DNA of 64,000 nt from Shewanella xiamenensis (GCF_014647135.1 NZ_BMOP01000004.1:123496-187495), one strand, 5' to 3'; positions 47,967 to 58,541 are shown, counted from the stretch's first letter. Notes: generated from the sequence alone by a model not told the origin. Numbers and translations are program-made.

Positions 47967-47967
47967 C
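47704..47967 (+). mobile_element. TA-flanked MITE-like element, copy B
   Basis: A 264-bp element with terminal inverted repeats beginning GGGCGTGTTGACGT at both ends and flanked by TA (47702-47703, 47968-47969). Both arms match copy A (27826-28088) in reverse. The core 47848-47928 is bounded by an inverted repeat of about 19 bp (CAGCATTTGGCTGGCTTTT and its partner AAAAGCCAGCCAAAcTGCTG) and has the opposite orientation in copy A. No transposase. The right end supplies the final G of the recX stop TAG. Confidence 0.85.
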
Positions 47968-48455
47968 TAGTCATCATTATCTTCCAAAGGATCATAATCT
48001 AAGGCATAGGTGACTTGTTCGTAATTAAAGCCTTGGCTCAGTAAAAACCGTACTCGTTTGGCTTTTTCTTTTGCAATTTGCTCGCGGGAGAGTGAGCCTT
48101 TTACTTCAAGCACTTTAGGGACCGTATACTTTTTGATGGCTTTCGCTTTTGCCAACTCAAACCAATCATGCTCATTTGCAGATAAGGCAGCTTCGATACA
48201 ATCTTTAGTCAGCCCCTTTTGAGCAATAGCTTGACGAATGCGTATTGGTCCATGACCACGGGCAATGTGGCTTCGAACGAGAAGCTCGGCATAGCGCTTA
48301 TCATTGATAAATCCTGACGCTTCACAATCATCAAGCACAGGATCGATATCAGCGACCTCAAAGCCTTTTTCGAGCAGTTTTGTGCGGATTTCTTGGCGGG
48401 AATAATCGCGGCGCGCTAACAGCGCGACCGCAATTTGACGGGCAGACTGGCTCAG
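47967..48455 (-). CDS. recX: RecA regulator RecX
   Basis: A 162-aa RecX (three-helix repeats: [55 protein letters not shown]). RecX inhibits and caps RecA filaments. The frame is open back to a TGA, but the conserved N-terminal part ([18 protein letters not shown]) has no ATG, GTG or TTG before it. The likely start is CTG at 48455, overlapping the recA stop (CTGA, as the usual ATGA overlap) with AGGCGA 8 bp upstream; ATT at 48458 is possible. A downstream ATG (48338) would lose a whole repeat. The stop TAG is formed by the mobile element. Confidence 0.8.
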   Translation of the reverse strand: MSQSARQIAVALLARRDYSRQEIRTKLLEKGFEVADIDPVLDDCEASGFINDKRYAELLVRSHIARGHGPIRIRQAIAQKGLTKDCIEAALSANEHDWFELAKAKAIKKYTVPKVLEVKGSLSREQIAKEKAKRVRFLLSQGFNYEQVTYALDYDPLEDNDD

Positions 48456-49262
48456 AATACTTCGCCTGTTTCTAAATCAATATTCCCCTCGATATTATCA
48501 TCATCGGATGCTGATGATGCCAGTGCACTTGGGTTACTCAATAATAACTCACGCAATGTCTTATCGATTTCAGCGGCAATGGCTGGGTTTTCAGTCAAAT
48601 ATTTACCCGCATTGGCACGGCCTTGACCAATTTTATCGCCCTTGTAGCTATACCAAGCACCAGCTTTCTCAATCAGTTTATGGGCTACCCCTAAATCGAC
48701 TAACTCGCCAGTACGGTTGATACCTTGACCGTAAAGGATTTGAAACTCAGCTTGCTTAAATGGTGCAGCCACTTTGTTTTTAACCACTTTGACACGAGTC
48801 TCGTTACCAACCACTTCATCGCCTTCTTTGATAGCACCAGTACGGCGAATATCTAACTCAATTTCTGCCTTGGGTGTTAATGCCGCGACCGAGTCAACGA
48901 TGATCACATCTACCGCGCCAGAACGGGTTAACGCATCACAGATCTCAAGAGCTTGTTCACCGGTATCGGGTTGTGAACACAATAAGTTATCAATATCTAC
49001 GCCTAACTTTTTCGCGTAGATAGGATCGAGAGCGTGCGCGCTGAGCAGCTGCAATCACTTCTAATGTCAGAGTTGTCTTACCTGATGATTCAGGGCCATA
49101 AATCTCAACAATACGGCCCATTGGTAGGCCGCCCGCACCGAGGGCAACGTCAAGGGAAAGTGAGCCAGTAGAAATGGTCTCGACATCCATAGAGCGGTCT
49201 TCGCCCAGCTTTTGGCTCAATACCGCAGCAAGTGCTTTCTCTTTGTTTGGATCGACCTTCAT
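48452..49262 (-). pseudogene. recA: recA with three internal deletions and a frameshift
   Basis: The frame starts [17 protein letters not shown] and keeps the Walker [10 protein letters not shown], but conserved blocks are absent. Compared with the known RecA sequence: 11 residues (IEKQFGKGSIM) are missing at the 49211/49212 junction; 32 bp coding GKTCAFIDAE are missing at 49037/49038, shifting the frame; and about 66 residues from GEIGDSHMGL to YASVR are missing at 48856/48857. The first frame therefore ends at 90 aa. The rest ([10 protein letters not shown] to the C-terminus DLETGEVF) is intact in the other frame. The losses remove the catalytic Glu96 region and DNA-binding loops L1 and L2. 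As written no functional RecA is made. A good LexA box precedes the gene, so assembly error must be considered. Confidence 0.9.
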
Positions 49263-49644
49263 TCCTGTTCCCTCATCTAGACAGCATCAGTACTGTCAAA
49301 AGTGATATTCAATTTAATAAAGCGGGTGATCAAAAAGCGAGGCTCTTTGTCGTAATCTGCTGACTAGTATACTGTACAATCATACAGTATCAATACCTGT
49401 GAATGAATTATTTTTATACCTGAAAATTTTCCCGTTTAGACAAGCTTTTACCCACCCATCCTGCAGATTTATCAAGATATCAGTGAATATCCACGCTTTG
49501 AGGATCAATTTTCTGTAAATTGTTGCTAAGATTGGCGCCAATTGATTTTAGACAGTAATAGTGCAAATCAACTGATTTTATCTCCCATTACTGTATGACT
49601 TTATTCCCTATTTCAGGGCCGGCATAGCGGACGATAACGATTTA
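49263..49644. other. Control region between divergent recA and mutS
   Basis: 382 bp with the LexA box at 49370-49389 and AT-rich DNA. No open frame is supported. The mutS promoter must lie in its right half; I see no consensus. Confidence 0.6.
49370..49389 (-). promoter_or_regulatory. LexA (SOS) box of recA
   Basis: TACTGTACAATCATACAGTA matches the CTGT-N8-ACAG SOS consensus with TA on both ends, 108 bp upstream of the recA ATG. SOS control therefore remains intact although the gene is broken. Confidence 0.92.
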
Positions 49645-52215
49645 ATGAATCCTATAGATACCGATGATTTAGAAAAACATACCCCGATGATGCGTCAATA
49701 TTTGACCATGAAAGCAGAGCATCACGACATGCTGCTGTTTTATCGTATGGGTGACTTCTATGAACTCTTCTATGATGACGCCAAACGAGCCTCTGAATTA
49801 TTGGGCATTTCCCTTACGGCCCGAGGCAAAAGTGGTGGCGACCCGATCCCGATGGCGGGTATCCCTTACCATGCAGTTGAAGGCTATCTCGCAAAATTGG
49901 TTCAAATTGGCCAATCGGTTGCGATTTGTGAACAAATTGGCGATCCTGCCACCTCAAAAGGTCCGGTTGAGCGTAAAGTCGTACGCATTGTCACCCCAGG
50001 AACCTTAACCGATGAAGCGCTATTGCAGGAGCGGCAAGACAATCTGTTGGCCGCGGTTTATCAAGGCAAAGTGGGCTTTGGCTATGCGACTCTTGATGTG
50101 TCTTCTGGCCGTTTCGTGATTGCCGAATTAGAAACGAAGGAGTCTCTCGAAGCCGAATTGCAACGTACGAATCCGGTCGAAATTCTTTATAGCGAAGATT
50201 TTGGTGCACTGGAGTTATTGCATCATTTTAAAGGCAAACGTCGCCGCCCTGAGTGGGAATTTGATTACGATACCAGTATCAAACTGCTGTTGGCCCAGTT
50301 TGGCACTAAGGATTTACACGGTTTCGGCATAACCGATGCTCGCCTATCGCTGCAAGCGGCAGGCTGCTTGATGCAGTACGTAAAAGACACCCAGCGCACC
50401 GCCCTGCCCCATATCAATGCTATTACCCGTTTTAATCAAACCGATACGATTGTCTTGGATGCGGCAACGCGCCGCAACCTCGAGCTGACACAAAATTTGA
50501 GTGGTGGTCGGGATAACACCCTAGCAGCCGTGCTCGACAATACTGCCACAGCCATGGGCAGCCGTATGTTACAACGCTGGATCCATCAGCCGTTGAGGGA
50601 CCATGCACAGATTTTTGCTCGCCAAACTGCGGTCAATGAGTTGCTCGCGACCGCGGCCCATGAGTCATTGCATGAGCAGCTTAAAGCCCTAGGTGATATC
50701 GAACGTATCATGGCAAGACTGGCGCTTCGTACCGCTCGTCCACGGGATTTTGCCCGCCTACGCCAAGCATTAAACCTATTGCCTCAATTACAGCAATCAT
50801 TAGCACAGTTAAGTGCCCCCCATACGGTGAAACTAGGTCAACTCTTAGGCGAGTTTCCCGAAGAGCAACAACTGCTTGAGCGCGCTATTGTCGATAACCC
50901 GCCCATGCTTATCCGTGATGGCGGCGTAATCCGTGAAGGCTACAATGCCGAATTAGACGAATGGCGTGGCTTAAGTGAAGGTGCCAGCGATTATCTAGTA
51001 CAACTCGAAGCGCGGGAAAAAGAACGCACCGGCATTGCCACGCTGAAGGTAGGCTACAACCGAGTCCATGGTTACTATATTGAAGTCAGCCGTCTGCAAT
51101 CACAGCAAGTGCCATTAAATTACCAACGCCGTCAAACCCTTAAGAATATGGAGCGTTATATCACGCCCGAGCTTAAGGAATATGAAGAAAAAGTGCTGTC
51201 GAGCCAAGGTAAGGCGCTCGCTCTTGAAAAACAACTGTGGGACGAATTGTTTGATTTAATCCTCCCCAAATTGCATGAGCTACAAGCCTTTGCCAGAGCA
51301 GCCGCCGAACTCGATGTGCTCAGTAACTTTGCCGAACGAGCCGAAACCTTAGGCTATACCTGCCCAGAACTGAGCAGCGAAATCGGAGTAAAAATTGAGG
51401 CGGGTCGTCACCCTGTGGTTGAGCGTGTGAGTCAAACACCTTTCATTGCAAACCCTGTCACTCTGCACAATCAACGCCGGATGTTGATTGTTACAGGTCC
51501 AAACATGGGCGGTAAATCGACCTATATGCGTCAAGTTGCACTGATCACCCTAATGGCACACATTGGCAGCTTTGTACCCGCAGATCGCGCCATTATTGGT
51601 CCTATCGATCGAATTTTTACCCGTATTGGTGCCTCAGACGATCTCGCCTCAGGCCGTTCAACCTTTATGGTGGAAATGACTGAAACGGCCAATATTCTCC
51701 ATAATGCCACTGCGCAGAGTTTAGTCTTGATGGATGAAATTGGTCGCGGCACATCAACCTACGATGGCCTGTCATTAGCCTGGTCTGCGGCTGAGTATTT
51801 AGCACAGCAAGTCGGCGCGATGACGCTGTTTGCGACCCATTATTTCGAGTTAACACAGTTACCGGAACTCATGGCTGGGGTCTATAACGTGCACCTCGAT
51901 GCGATTGAGCACGAAGACACCATCGCCTTTATGCACGCGGTGCAAGAAGGTGCGGCCAGTAAGAGTTACGGTTTACAAGTTGCGGCCCTTGCTGGTGTAC
52001 CAGCTCGGGTGATTAAGGCGGCAAAACATAAACTACATCAGCTTGAGAGTCGCGACCATCAAGTGGAGGGCACAAAGGCACCGATTCAAACCTTGTTAGC
52101 CCTGCCGGAGCCAGTGGAGAATCCGGCCATAAGCAAGTTAAAAGCCATCAATCCAGATAACCTGACCCCAAAACAGGCACTGGATTTACTCTATGAGCTT
52201 AAACGCTTGAGTTAA
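49645..52215 (+). CDS. mutS: DNA mismatch repair protein MutS
   Basis: An 856-aa MutS. The mismatch-contacting Phe-X-Glu is in [12 protein letters not shown] (about residue 35-40), the connector, lever and clamp domains follow, and the ATPase domain has Walker [14 protein letters not shown] (about 617), Walker [16 protein letters not shown] and the signature ATHYFELT. The C-terminal helix ([16 protein letters not shown]) matches the E. coli dimer region. Length and motifs are intact, unlike the adjacent recA. Divergent from recA; convergent with rpoS across a shared terminator. Confidence 0.98.
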   Translation: MNPIDTDDLEKHTPMMRQYLTMKAEHHDMLLFYRMGDFYELFYDDAKRASELLGISLTARGKSGGDPIPMAGIPYHAVEGYLAKLVQIGQSVAICEQIGDPATSKGPVERKVVRIVTPGTLTDEALLQERQDNLLAAVYQGKVGFGYATLDVSSGRFVIAELETKESLEAELQRTNPVEILYSEDFGALELLHHFKGKRRRPEWEFDYDTSIKLLLAQFGTKDLHGFGITDARLSLQAAGCLMQYVKDTQRTALPHINAITRFNQTDTIVLDAATRRNLELTQNLSGGRDNTLAAVLDNTATAMGSRMLQRWIHQPLRDHAQIFARQTAVNELLATAAHESLHEQLKALGDIERIMARLALRTARPRDFARLRQALNLLPQLQQSLAQLSAPHTVKLGQLLGEFPEEQQLLERAIVDNPPMLIRDGGVIREGYNAELDEWRGLSEGASDYLVQLEAREKERTGIATLKVGYNRVHGYYIEVSRLQSQQVPLNYQRRQTLKNMERYITPELKEYEEKVLSSQGKALALEKQLWDELFDLILPKLHELQAFARAAAELDVLSNFAERAETLGYTCPELSSEIGVKIEAGRHPVVERVSQTPFIANPVTLHNQRRMLIVTGPNMGGKSTYMRQVALITLMAHIGSFVPADRAIIGPIDRIFTRIGASDDLASGRSTFMVEMTETANILHNATAQSLVLMDEIGRGTSTYDGLSLAWSAAEYLAQQVGAMTLFATHYFELTQLPELMAGVYNVHLDAIEHEDTIAFMHAVQEGAASKSYGLQVAALAGVPARVIKAAKHKLHQLESRDHQVEGTKAPIQTLLALPEPVENPAISKLKAINPDNLTPKQALDLLYELKRLS

Positions 52216-52243
52216 ATAGCTTTGTTCATCGTAACTTAATAAT

Positions 52244-52270
52244 AAAAACGCCCACAAAATGGGCGTTTTT
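52244..52270. terminator. Bidirectional rho-independent terminator
   Basis: Perfect 10-bp stem AAAAACGCCC/GGGCGTTTTT with a 7-base loop between the convergent mutS and rpoS genes. Confidence 0.9.
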
Positions 52271-52297
52271 TATGGGTTGATTAAACAACCTTAAGCA

Positions 52298-53278
52298 TTA
52301 GTTTCTAAATAAAGCCTCTACAGATAGCCCTTGCGCCCCCAGCAAATCGCGCATGCGTTTTAAGGCTTCCACTTGGATTTGGCGCACACGTTCACGGGTG
52401 AGACCAATTTCAGCGCCAACATCTTCAAGAGTTGATGGCTCGTAACCCAATAACCCAAAGCGTCGCGCTAACACTTCTCTTTGCTTGGTATTAAGTTCAT
52501 TTAACCACTTCACAACTGAGTTAGAGATGTCTTCGTCTTGTACTTTAAAGTCTGGACCTACGTTATCGTCATCAGCAAGCACATCGAGTAACGCCTTGTC
52601 GTTATCGCCACCTAAGGGAATATCGACAGAAGTGATCTTCTCGTTGAGCTTCAGCATACGGCTGACGTCAACACTGGAGACTTGCAATTTTTCGGCAATT
52701 TCCTCTGCCGTAGGTTCATGGTCAAGTTTTTGCGCTAATTCCCGAGCCGTACGTAAATATACGTTAAGCTCTTTTACTACATGGATAGGCAAGCGAATTG
52801 TGCGAGTTTGGTTCATGATTGCACGTTCGATGGTTTGTCTGATCCACCAAGTCGCATAGGTTGAGAAACGGAAACCTCTTTCTGGGTCGAATTTCTCGAC
52901 AGCACGTATCAAACCAAGATTACCCTCTTCGATTAAATCCAGCAGCGCAAGACCACGATTATTGTAACGACGGGCAATTTTAACCACGAGTCGCAGGTTG
53001 CTTTCGATCATGCGGTTACGGGATTTTTCGCAGCCTTTTAAGGCTTTACGGGAAAAGTAAACTTCTTCTTCTGCACTAAGCAGTGGGGAAAACCCTATTT
53101 CACCTAAATAGAGTTGTGTGGCATCAAGATTTTTTTGCAGGTCATCTTGAACCTGTTGTTCGAGTCCTAATTCTTGAACTAAATCAGCGGCGATATCCTC
53201 TTTATCGAGATCAAACTCTGCGGCATCAACGGAAAAATCTACTAGTTCTTCTACGGCAGTGCTATTTATGCGGCTCAT
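52298..53278 (-). CDS. rpoS: RNA polymerase sigma factor RpoS
   Basis: A 326-aa stationary-phase sigma factor. Region 1.2 ([14 protein letters not shown]), region 2 ([23 protein letters not shown], quoted in part, then [17 protein letters not shown]), region 3 and region 4.2 ([24 protein letters not shown]) are all present. The ATG at 53278 (MSRINST) is chosen because GGGAG lies 8 bp before it; an in-frame TTG 15 bp upstream overlaps that site. It follows nlpD on the same strand, so as in E. coli its main promoter is probably inside nlpD. Confidence 0.97.
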   Translation of the reverse strand: MSRINSTAVEELVDFSVDAAEFDLDKEDIAADLVQELGLEQQVQDDLQKNLDATQLYLGEIGFSPLLSAEEEVYFSRKALKGCEKSRNRMIESNLRLVVKIARRYNNRGLALLDLIEEGNLGLIRAVEKFDPERGFRFSTYATWWIRQTIERAIMNQTRTIRLPIHVVKELNVYLRTARELAQKLDHEPTAEEIAEKLQVSSVDVSRMLKLNEKITSVDIPLGGDNDKALLDVLADDDNVGPDFKVQDEDISNSVVKWLNELNTKQREVLARRFGLLGYEPSTLEDVGAEIGLTRERVRQIQVEALKRMRDLLGAQGLSVEALFRN

Positions 53279-53359
53279 GATCGAATCTCCCAAACCTAAT
53301 TTAACTGCTTGTATTACTGCAATTTATTATCCTCCATGCCAAAACAAGGCCCTAAACAA

Positions 53360-54256
53360 TCATTGCTTAGGTAAGTAGTTGAGTGGGTTAACAGACTGAC
53401 CATGGTAACGAATTTCAAAACGTAACATTACTTGATTAGTACCTGTACTACCCATTTTAGCAATCGTCTGTCCAGCGAGGACATGTTGCTTTTCGTCGAC
53501 TAAGATCTGATCCGCATGAGCATAAGCACTAAGGTAATCGTCACTATGCTTAATAATGACTAAATTACCATAACCCCTAAGCGCACTACCTGCGTATACC
53601 ACCCGCCCATCTGCTGCAGCTTTGATGATATCTCCACGTTTTCCTGCGATCTTAATACCTTTATTTCCCTGCTCATTGGCAGAGTATGTTCCTATCAATT
53701 TACCTCTTACAGGCCATTGCCACTGGCTTACACTATCGGGTAGTGTCGATGTCGGAGCAATAATTGAAGGGTTAATATTTTGTTGGGAACTTGTTGCAGA
53801 ATACGCAGGCTTTGCTTTCTGATCAAGTGTTTTTTTCTGTGTTTCACTAGATACAGAATTCTGAGAAAAATCATCACTAACTGATTGTTTTTTATTTTTA
53901 TTATGCTGATATCCACCTTTATTTACCGAATTAATTCCACCTAAAGTCGTAGAAGGTTTACTATTTTGATTATGGTCATATGTTAAATACAAAACCTGAC
54001 CAGGATAGATGGTATACGATTTATCTAATTGATTAATTTTAGCAATTTCGGCGTAATCTTTGCCTGCAGCCCAAGAAATAGAGTAAAGAGTGTCGCCTTT
54101 CTTAACTTTATATGAATTGGATTTAATATTGCCTTTGTTGTGCTTTGAATAATTGTGGGAAAGACTTTCGACAGGTGCGGGGCGACTCGCCTGAAAGCTA
54201 CAGCCCGCAAGCAACAACAGTAAACTGAGGTTTAAAAGTAAACCCGCATTCAACAA
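53360..54256 (-). CDS. nlpD: Lipoprotein NlpD, amidase activator
   Basis: A 298-aa lipoprotein. A signal peptide ends at the lipobox LAGC (about residue 18). A LysM domain (about 50-95, SYKVKKGDTLYSISWAAGKDY in part) is followed by a low-complexity linker rich in N, S, K and Q (about 100-175) and a LytM/M23 domain (about 180-298). The zinc ligands of active M23 enzymes are replaced (KGIKIAG, MLRFEI), so it is an activator of amidase AmiC, not a hydrolase. Start TTG lies 6-9 bp after AAGGAG; no ATG fits. Upstream of rpoS as in E. coli. Confidence 0.93.
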   Translation of the reverse strand: MLNAGLLLNLSLLLLLAGCSFQASRPAPVESLSHNYSKHNKGNIKSNSYKVKKGDTLYSISWAAGKDYAEIAKINQLDKSYTIYPGQVLYLTYDHNQNSKPSTTLGGINSVNKGGYQHNKNKKQSVSDDFSQNSVSSETQKKTLDQKAKPAYSATSSQQNINPSIIAPTSTLPDSVSQWQWPVRGKLIGTYSANEQGNKGIKIAGKRGDIIKAAADGRVVYAGSALRGYGNLVIIKHSDDYLSAYAHADQILVDEKQHVLAGQTIAKMGSTGTNQVMLRFEIRYHGQSVNPLNYLPKQ

Positions 54257-54315
54257 TAAAAACTCCTTTTTGGGGCTATCTTACTGTTTTAGTAATTTAT
54301 AAATCGATAAACGCG

Positions 54316-54951
54316 CTATGCAAGCTCACCATTTACTAAAGGAACAAATTTGACTGTCTCTATCACTTCAGAACTAAAACTATCCAAGTGACGCGTAATC
54401 CGCATCAATTGCTGCGTTTCTTCACCCACAGGGATAATTAATACACCGCCTTCGGCTAACTGGGATAATAACGCTTCAGGAACCTTTGCGGCAGCTGCGG
54501 TGACCATAATGCCATTATAGGGACTACGATTCTGCCAGCCCTGCCAGCCATCGCCATACTTAAAGGAAACATTATGCAGATCGAGCCGCTTTAATCTTTG
54601 CCTTGCTTGGATCTGTAACGTCTTTATACGTTCCACAGTGCAAAGCTCTGGTACTAATTGGGCGAGAATCGCCGCTTGATAACCTGAGCCCGTTCCAACT
54701 TCAAGCACCTTATGTGGCTGATGCTGCAGCAGTAACTCAGTCATTCGCGCGACGATATAAGGCTGAGAAATGGTTTGCCCTTGACCAATAGGTAAGGCTG
54801 TATTCTCATAGGCTTTATGGGCTAACGCATTATCAAGAAACAATTCGCGTGGTGTATAGGATATTGCCTTAAGCACGGCTGGATTGCGGATCCCCGCATC
54901 CTGAAGCTTTTTCGCTAAATTCACCGCCGATGTTAAGGCAACTCGAGTCAT
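54316..54951 (-). CDS. pcm: Protein-L-isoaspartate O-methyltransferase
   Basis: A 211-aa SAM-dependent methyltransferase that repairs isoaspartyl residues. SAM motif I is [16 protein letters not shown] (about residue 80-95), with [17 protein letters not shown] before it as in all Pcm. Length matches E. coli Pcm (208). It overlaps surE by 4 bp, so the two are coupled, as expected for this stationary-phase repair cluster. Confidence 0.96.
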   Translation of the reverse strand: MTRVALTSAVNLAKKLQDAGIRNPAVLKAISYTPRELFLDNALAHKAYENTALPIGQGQTISQPYIVARMTELLLQHQPHKVLEVGTGSGYQAAILAQLVPELCTVERIKTLQIQARQRLKRLDLHNVSFKYGDGWQGWQNRSPYNGIMVTAAAAKVPEALLSQLAEGGVLIIPVGEETQQLMRITRHLDSFSSEVIETVKFVPLVNGELA

Positions 54952-55697
54952 ATTTTATCTACCCAATTTTGCAATATCGATAATTGTTTATACGCGGTCA
55001 AGTCTACGGTTAACGGAGTGATCGACACATAACCATGAGCAATGGCATGGAAATCGGTACCTTCACTCGCATCTTGTTCAACACCCGGTGGGCCGAGCCA
55101 AAAAATTTCTCGTCCTGCGGGATCTTGCGTACGCACAATGCCTTCAGCTTTATGCCGCGCTCCAAGGCGCGTCACTCTTATGCCTTTAATCTCATCCAAC
55201 GGTAAATCCGGCACATTGATATTGAGGATCTGATCACTGGCAATCGGGTGCGCTAATAGCCCCTGCACGATTCGCCGCGCGTAAACGGCGGCAGTGTGAT
55301 AATGCTTAAAGGCTTTGCCATTAAGCGAAATCGCTACCGCGGGGAAGCCTAAAAAACGCCCTTCCATTGCCGCCGCGACCGTACCCGAATATAAAGTATC
55401 ATCCCCCATATTCGCGCCAGCATTGATGCCCGATACCACCATATCCGGCTCACCATCACAGAGCTCCCGTATGGCTAAGTGGACGCAATCTGTTGGTGTA
55501 CCGTACACCGAAATATAACCATTATCTAACCTATTAATTCTTAATGGATTAGTCAAGGTTAAAGAGTTACTTGCACCGGAACAATTACGATCAGGTGCGA
55601 CCGTCATCACAGTGGCGATTTCGGCAAGCGCCTCCGTTAAGGCTTTTATTCCCGGCGCATTCACCCCATCATCATTGCTGACAAGGATGCGGATCAT
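54948..55697 (-). CDS. surE: 5'/3'-nucleotidase SurE
   Basis: A 249-aa metal-dependent nucleotidase. The SNDDG motif (residues 7-11) supplies two metal ligands, and [25 protein letters not shown] holds Asn/Ser of the active site. It dephosphorylates nucleoside 5'- and 3'-monophosphates in stress. It overlaps both pcm and truD by 4 bp. Confidence 0.97.
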   Translation of the reverse strand: MIRILVSNDDGVNAPGIKALTEALAEIATVMTVAPDRNCSGASNSLTLTNPLRINRLDNGYISVYGTPTDCVHLAIRELCDGEPDMVVSGINAGANMGDDTLYSGTVAAAMEGRFLGFPAVAISLNGKAFKHYHTAAVYARRIVQGLLAHPIASDQILNINVPDLPLDEIKGIRVTRLGARHKAEGIVRTQDPAGREIFWLGPPGVEQDASEGTDFHAIAHGYVSITPLTVDLTAYKQLSILQNWVDKI

Positions 55698-56821
55698 AAA
55701 GTGGACTCGCCATTATCGATTAGATTGACCTCTGCAACATCGCTTTCAGTTGCAGTATTTGCCTCAGGAGCATTCGCATCCGGCGTAACTGTTGCTTGCC
55801 ATTGCAGCTCTTTGACATCTTGATAATCAACCAGCTCTCTTAACAGCGATGTCGCAAAGCTACCCGCAGGTAAAATAAACTCGAGTACCAATCCATCCGC
55901 GGTTTGCTCGTATTTAAGTCCTTGAGGTTCCAGTAGCAATGGGCGGCGTTCCTGCTCAAGACCTGCGTGCTCAAGGCCGTAGCAATCGTCGCTCAGCTCA
56001 GCCATGGCTTGGGTTTCAACCTCAGCGGCTTCGCCCTGCGGCAGCATTTTTCCGCGACCCCAAAGTGGGGCAGAAAGCTGAATATCTTTCTCAATCAAGC
56101 GTTTTAATACCACTAAATCCCATTCAGGCGTAACGAAAAAGCTTTTGCTGCCCGCCAGCATCACACAATCCCCCGCTAAGGGTTTAGTGCCATAATTCGC
56201 TAAACGATAGGAGACAACGGTATTGAATAGATTGGAGCGCACCGCAGACAGATACATGCTGCGTTTATTACGGTCTTTCACCTTTTTGCCCGCTAGCATT
56301 TGCCGACCAAGCACCAGGTTTTTACCATCATGCCCAAAACGCTGCTCACCAAAATAATTGGGCACACCTATTTGGCTGACTTTCTCGATGCGGCTGATAA
56401 TGTCTTCCACGTTTGTGACATTGCGCAGGGTAAGGATAAAACGGTTGCCCAAGAGCGCGCCAATACGTAATTTTTTGCTGTGGCGACTACTGGATAATAT
56501 GGTTAAACGCTCGCTGTTTAGCTCGCTCCACGCAGGGGTTTCTTTACCTGGGATACGAATGCCAAACCACTGTTCTGTGATGGCATTTTTATCTTTTTGT
56601 CCTGCATAGGTCACTTCTTTGGGATGAACCTTAGCGAACTTCGCCAGCATTTCAGCCACTTGTACCGTGTTCAATCCATCCTTACGAATGTGGACTAAAT
56701 GATGTTCGCCCTCGCCCGACGGGCTAAAAGGCAAAATCTCTTTGACGATAAAGTCGCTGTTAACGGTTCTTAAATCTGCGGTGCCCGTCGGTTTGCCGTA
56801 CAGGTAATGTAGTTCGCTCAT
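55694..56821 (-). CDS. truD: tRNA pseudouridine(13) synthase TruD
   Basis: A 375-aa TruD with motif [18 protein letters not shown] (catalytic Asp about residue 78) and [13 protein letters not shown]. It converts U13 of tRNA-Glu to pseudouridine. The C-terminal ~30 residues ([19 protein letters not shown]) extend beyond the E. coli protein and look unstructured. Its start is 29 bp after ispF and its stop overlaps surE. Confidence 0.96.
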   Translation of the reverse strand: MSELHYLYGKPTGTADLRTVNSDFIVKEILPFSPSGEGEHHLVHIRKDGLNTVQVAEMLAKFAKVHPKEVTYAGQKDKNAITEQWFGIRIPGKETPAWSELNSERLTILSSSRHSKKLRIGALLGNRFILTLRNVTNVEDIISRIEKVSQIGVPNYFGEQRFGHDGKNLVLGRQMLAGKKVKDRNKRSMYLSAVRSNLFNTVVSYRLANYGTKPLAGDCVMLAGSKSFFVTPEWDLVVLKRLIEKDIQLSAPLWGRGKMLPQGEAAEVETQAMAELSDDCYGLEHAGLEQERRPLLLEPQGLKYEQTADGLVLEFILPAGSFATSLLRELVDYQDVKELQWQATVTPDANAPEANTATESDVAEVNLIDNGESTL

Positions 56822-56850
56822 GGGTCTTTCTTATCTCTTAAAGTTGCAGG

Positions 56851-57330
56851 CTATTGGCGGCTGAGTAATACGACGGCTTCGACCGCGATGCCTTCTTTAC
56901 GGCCGGTAAATCCGAGTTTTTCTGTGGTAGTGGCCTTGACGTTGATATCTGCAATATCAGCATTAAGATCGGCTGCCAGCACGTGGCGCATATCCTCGAT
57001 ATGCGGCGCCATCTTAGGCGCCTGGGCAATAATAGTGACATCCAGATTACCCAGCTCAAATCCCTTCGCCCGCGCTAAGGCATAACAATGGCGCAGCAAG
57101 ACGCGACTATCGGCGCCCTTATAGGCGGCATCGGTATCGGGGAAATGTTTACCTATATCCCCAAGGGCCATCGCCCCTAAAATGGCATCGGAGATGGCAT
57201 GCAGCACTACATCACCATCGGAATGAGCTACCAGTCCAGTTTCGTAGGGTACTTCGACCCCGCATAAAATTAACGGGCGCGGTTCACCAAATTTATGAAC
57301 ATCAAAACCATGGCCGATACGGATTTTCAT
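56851..57330 (-). CDS. ispF: 2-C-methyl-D-erythritol 2,4-cyclodiphosphate synthase
   Basis: A 159-aa MEP-pathway enzyme. Metal ligands are in GHGFDVHKF (Asp8, His10) and [18 protein letters not shown] (His42). It closes the cyclodiphosphate ring from CDP-ME 2-phosphate. Length matches E. coli. It follows ispD by 51 bp, the usual ispD-ispF pair. Confidence 0.97.
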   Translation of the reverse strand: MKIRIGHGFDVHKFGEPRPLILCGVEVPYETGLVAHSDGDVVLHAISDAILGAMALGDIGKHFPDTDAAYKGADSRVLLRHCYALARAKGFELGNLDVTIIAQAPKMAPHIEDMRHVLAADLNADIADINVKATTTEKLGFTGRKEGIAVEAVVLLSRQ

Positions 57331-57381
57331 GACTTATTTCCTAACGTATTTAATAAATTGCGCAATTCACTCAGCTTGCCT

Positions 57382-58131
57382 TCAAGCCTTAGCACGCAGT
57401 AAAAAAAGTTCTGCTAACTCCAAATCATCGGGATGGGTTACTTTAATGTTATCCGCCCGCCCAGCGACTAATCCAGGGGAAATCCCCGCCCATTCCATCG
57501 CCGAGGCTTCATCGGTCACAACGGCCCCTGCGGCAAGCGCGGCTTTTAAATGCAATCGCAACAAGGAGGTTGGGAATAACTGCGGCGTCAAGGCATGCCA
57601 GAGATTATCGCGGCAAACGGTCGAGCTGATTTCACCTAAGCTATTGGCGCGCTTCATGGTATCGCGGACTGGCATCGCCAAAATGGCACCTTGGGGAAAG
57701 TGCACCCGCGAAGCCAGCAATTTATCTATGTCTTGCGCCGTTAAGCAGGGTCTAGCCGCATCGTGTACTAAAGCCCAACCATTGTCGGGCGCCTTATCGA
57801 GTGCCGCCAGCACTGAGTCGGCGCGCTCAGAGCCGCCAATAACAGTCACCAGCTTGGGATGCTTGGCCTGGGGCAACGCGGCAAACTCGGTATCCTCAGG
57901 ATGCAGCGCGACAATCACTTGGTTAATTTGCGGATGGGACAATAACTTGTCTAAGGTATGAGCCAGAATGCTTTGTCCCAACAAAGTTAAATATTGCTTG
58001 GGTTTACCCGCGCCCATGCGGCTGCCAATCCCTGCGGCTGGCACAATCGCAACCACATTAGGTGAGAAAGGATCCAGCTGAATAGCGACTTCTGTTTCAG
58101 TCTGTGGCGCGGCTTCTAAGACGATATCCAT
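57382..58131 (-). CDS. ispD: 2-C-methyl-D-erythritol 4-phosphate cytidylyltransferase
   Basis: A 249-aa nucleotidyltransferase with the signature VPAAGIGSRMGAGKPKQYL (about residue 30-48), VHDAARPCL and TDEASAMEW. It makes CDP-ME from MEP and CTP. The ATG at 58131 is preferred because GGAG lies 6 bp before it and it leaves 10 bp from ftsB; a GTG 42 bp upstream would overlap ftsB. An N-terminal ~20-residue extension precedes the core. Confidence 0.93.
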   Translation of the reverse strand: MDIVLEAAPQTETEVAIQLDPFSPNVVAIVPAAGIGSRMGAGKPKQYLTLLGQSILAHTLDKLLSHPQINQVIVALHPEDTEFAALPQAKHPKLVTVIGGSERADSVLAALDKAPDNGWALVHDAARPCLTAQDIDKLLASRVHFPQGAILAMPVRDTMKRANSLGEISSTVCRDNLWHALTPQLFPTSLLRLHLKAALAAGAVVTDEASAMEWAGISPGLVAGRADNIKVTHPDDLELAELFLLRAKA

Positions 58132-58141
58132 TTGTGCTCCG

Positions 58142-58441
58142 TTACTGCGAGGGACTCGATACTGCACGGTCACCGCCCACCACGCGATAGAAGGTTTCGC
58201 CCTCTTTCACCATGCCAAGCTCGTTACGCGCCCGCTCTTCAATCGCTTCGGTACCACTCTTAAGATCGATAATTTCTTCTTTAAGCACTTGGTTACGCTC
58301 ATTGAGTTTTGCATTACCATCTTGCTGAGCCGCAATCTGTTTTTGCAGAACAAAGTATTCGGGCAGACTGTTATCGCCCGACCACAGCCGATATTGCAGT
58401 AAACCGAGTAGCACTATGAGTGCAATGACAAAAAATTTCAT
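58142..58441 (-). CDS. ftsB: Cell division protein FtsB
   Basis: A 99-aa bitopic protein: one membrane helix (about 3-20, FFVIALIVLLGLLQYRLW), then a leucine-zipper coiled coil (about 28-70, KLNERNQVLKEEIIDLKSG) and the ERARNELGMVKEGE motif that binds FtsL/FtsQ. The ATG at 58441 gives the normal FtsB length; a longer upstream frame is not needed. It lies between eno and ispD as in E. coli, with no ribosome site that I recognise. Confidence 0.92.
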   Translation of the reverse strand: MKFFVIALIVLLGLLQYRLWSGDNSLPEYFVLQKQIAAQQDGNAKLNERNQVLKEEIIDLKSGTEAIEERARNELGMVKEGETFYRVVGGDRAVSSPSQ

Positions 58442-58496
58442 GGAGGAATTAGCGTCAATGTCTTGGATTAAAAAAAGATACTGCAGATAGTACAAC

Positions 58497-58525
58497 AAAA
58501 AAGGCCACCAAGTGGTGGCCTTTTT
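58497..58525. terminator. Rho-independent terminator after eno
   Basis: Stem AAAAAAGGCCACC/GGTGGCCTTTTT with a 4-base loop AAGT, 17 bp after the eno stop; T-run on the minus strand. It lies just before ftsB on the transcribed strand, so it separates eno from the ftsB operon. Confidence 0.85.
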
Positions 58526-58541
58526 ACATCGGTCGGCTAAA

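Noticed and set aside
47659..48013. Small + strand frames across mobile element copy B
   Set aside because: They read through the element's repeats and have no homology that I know; no transposase motif is present.
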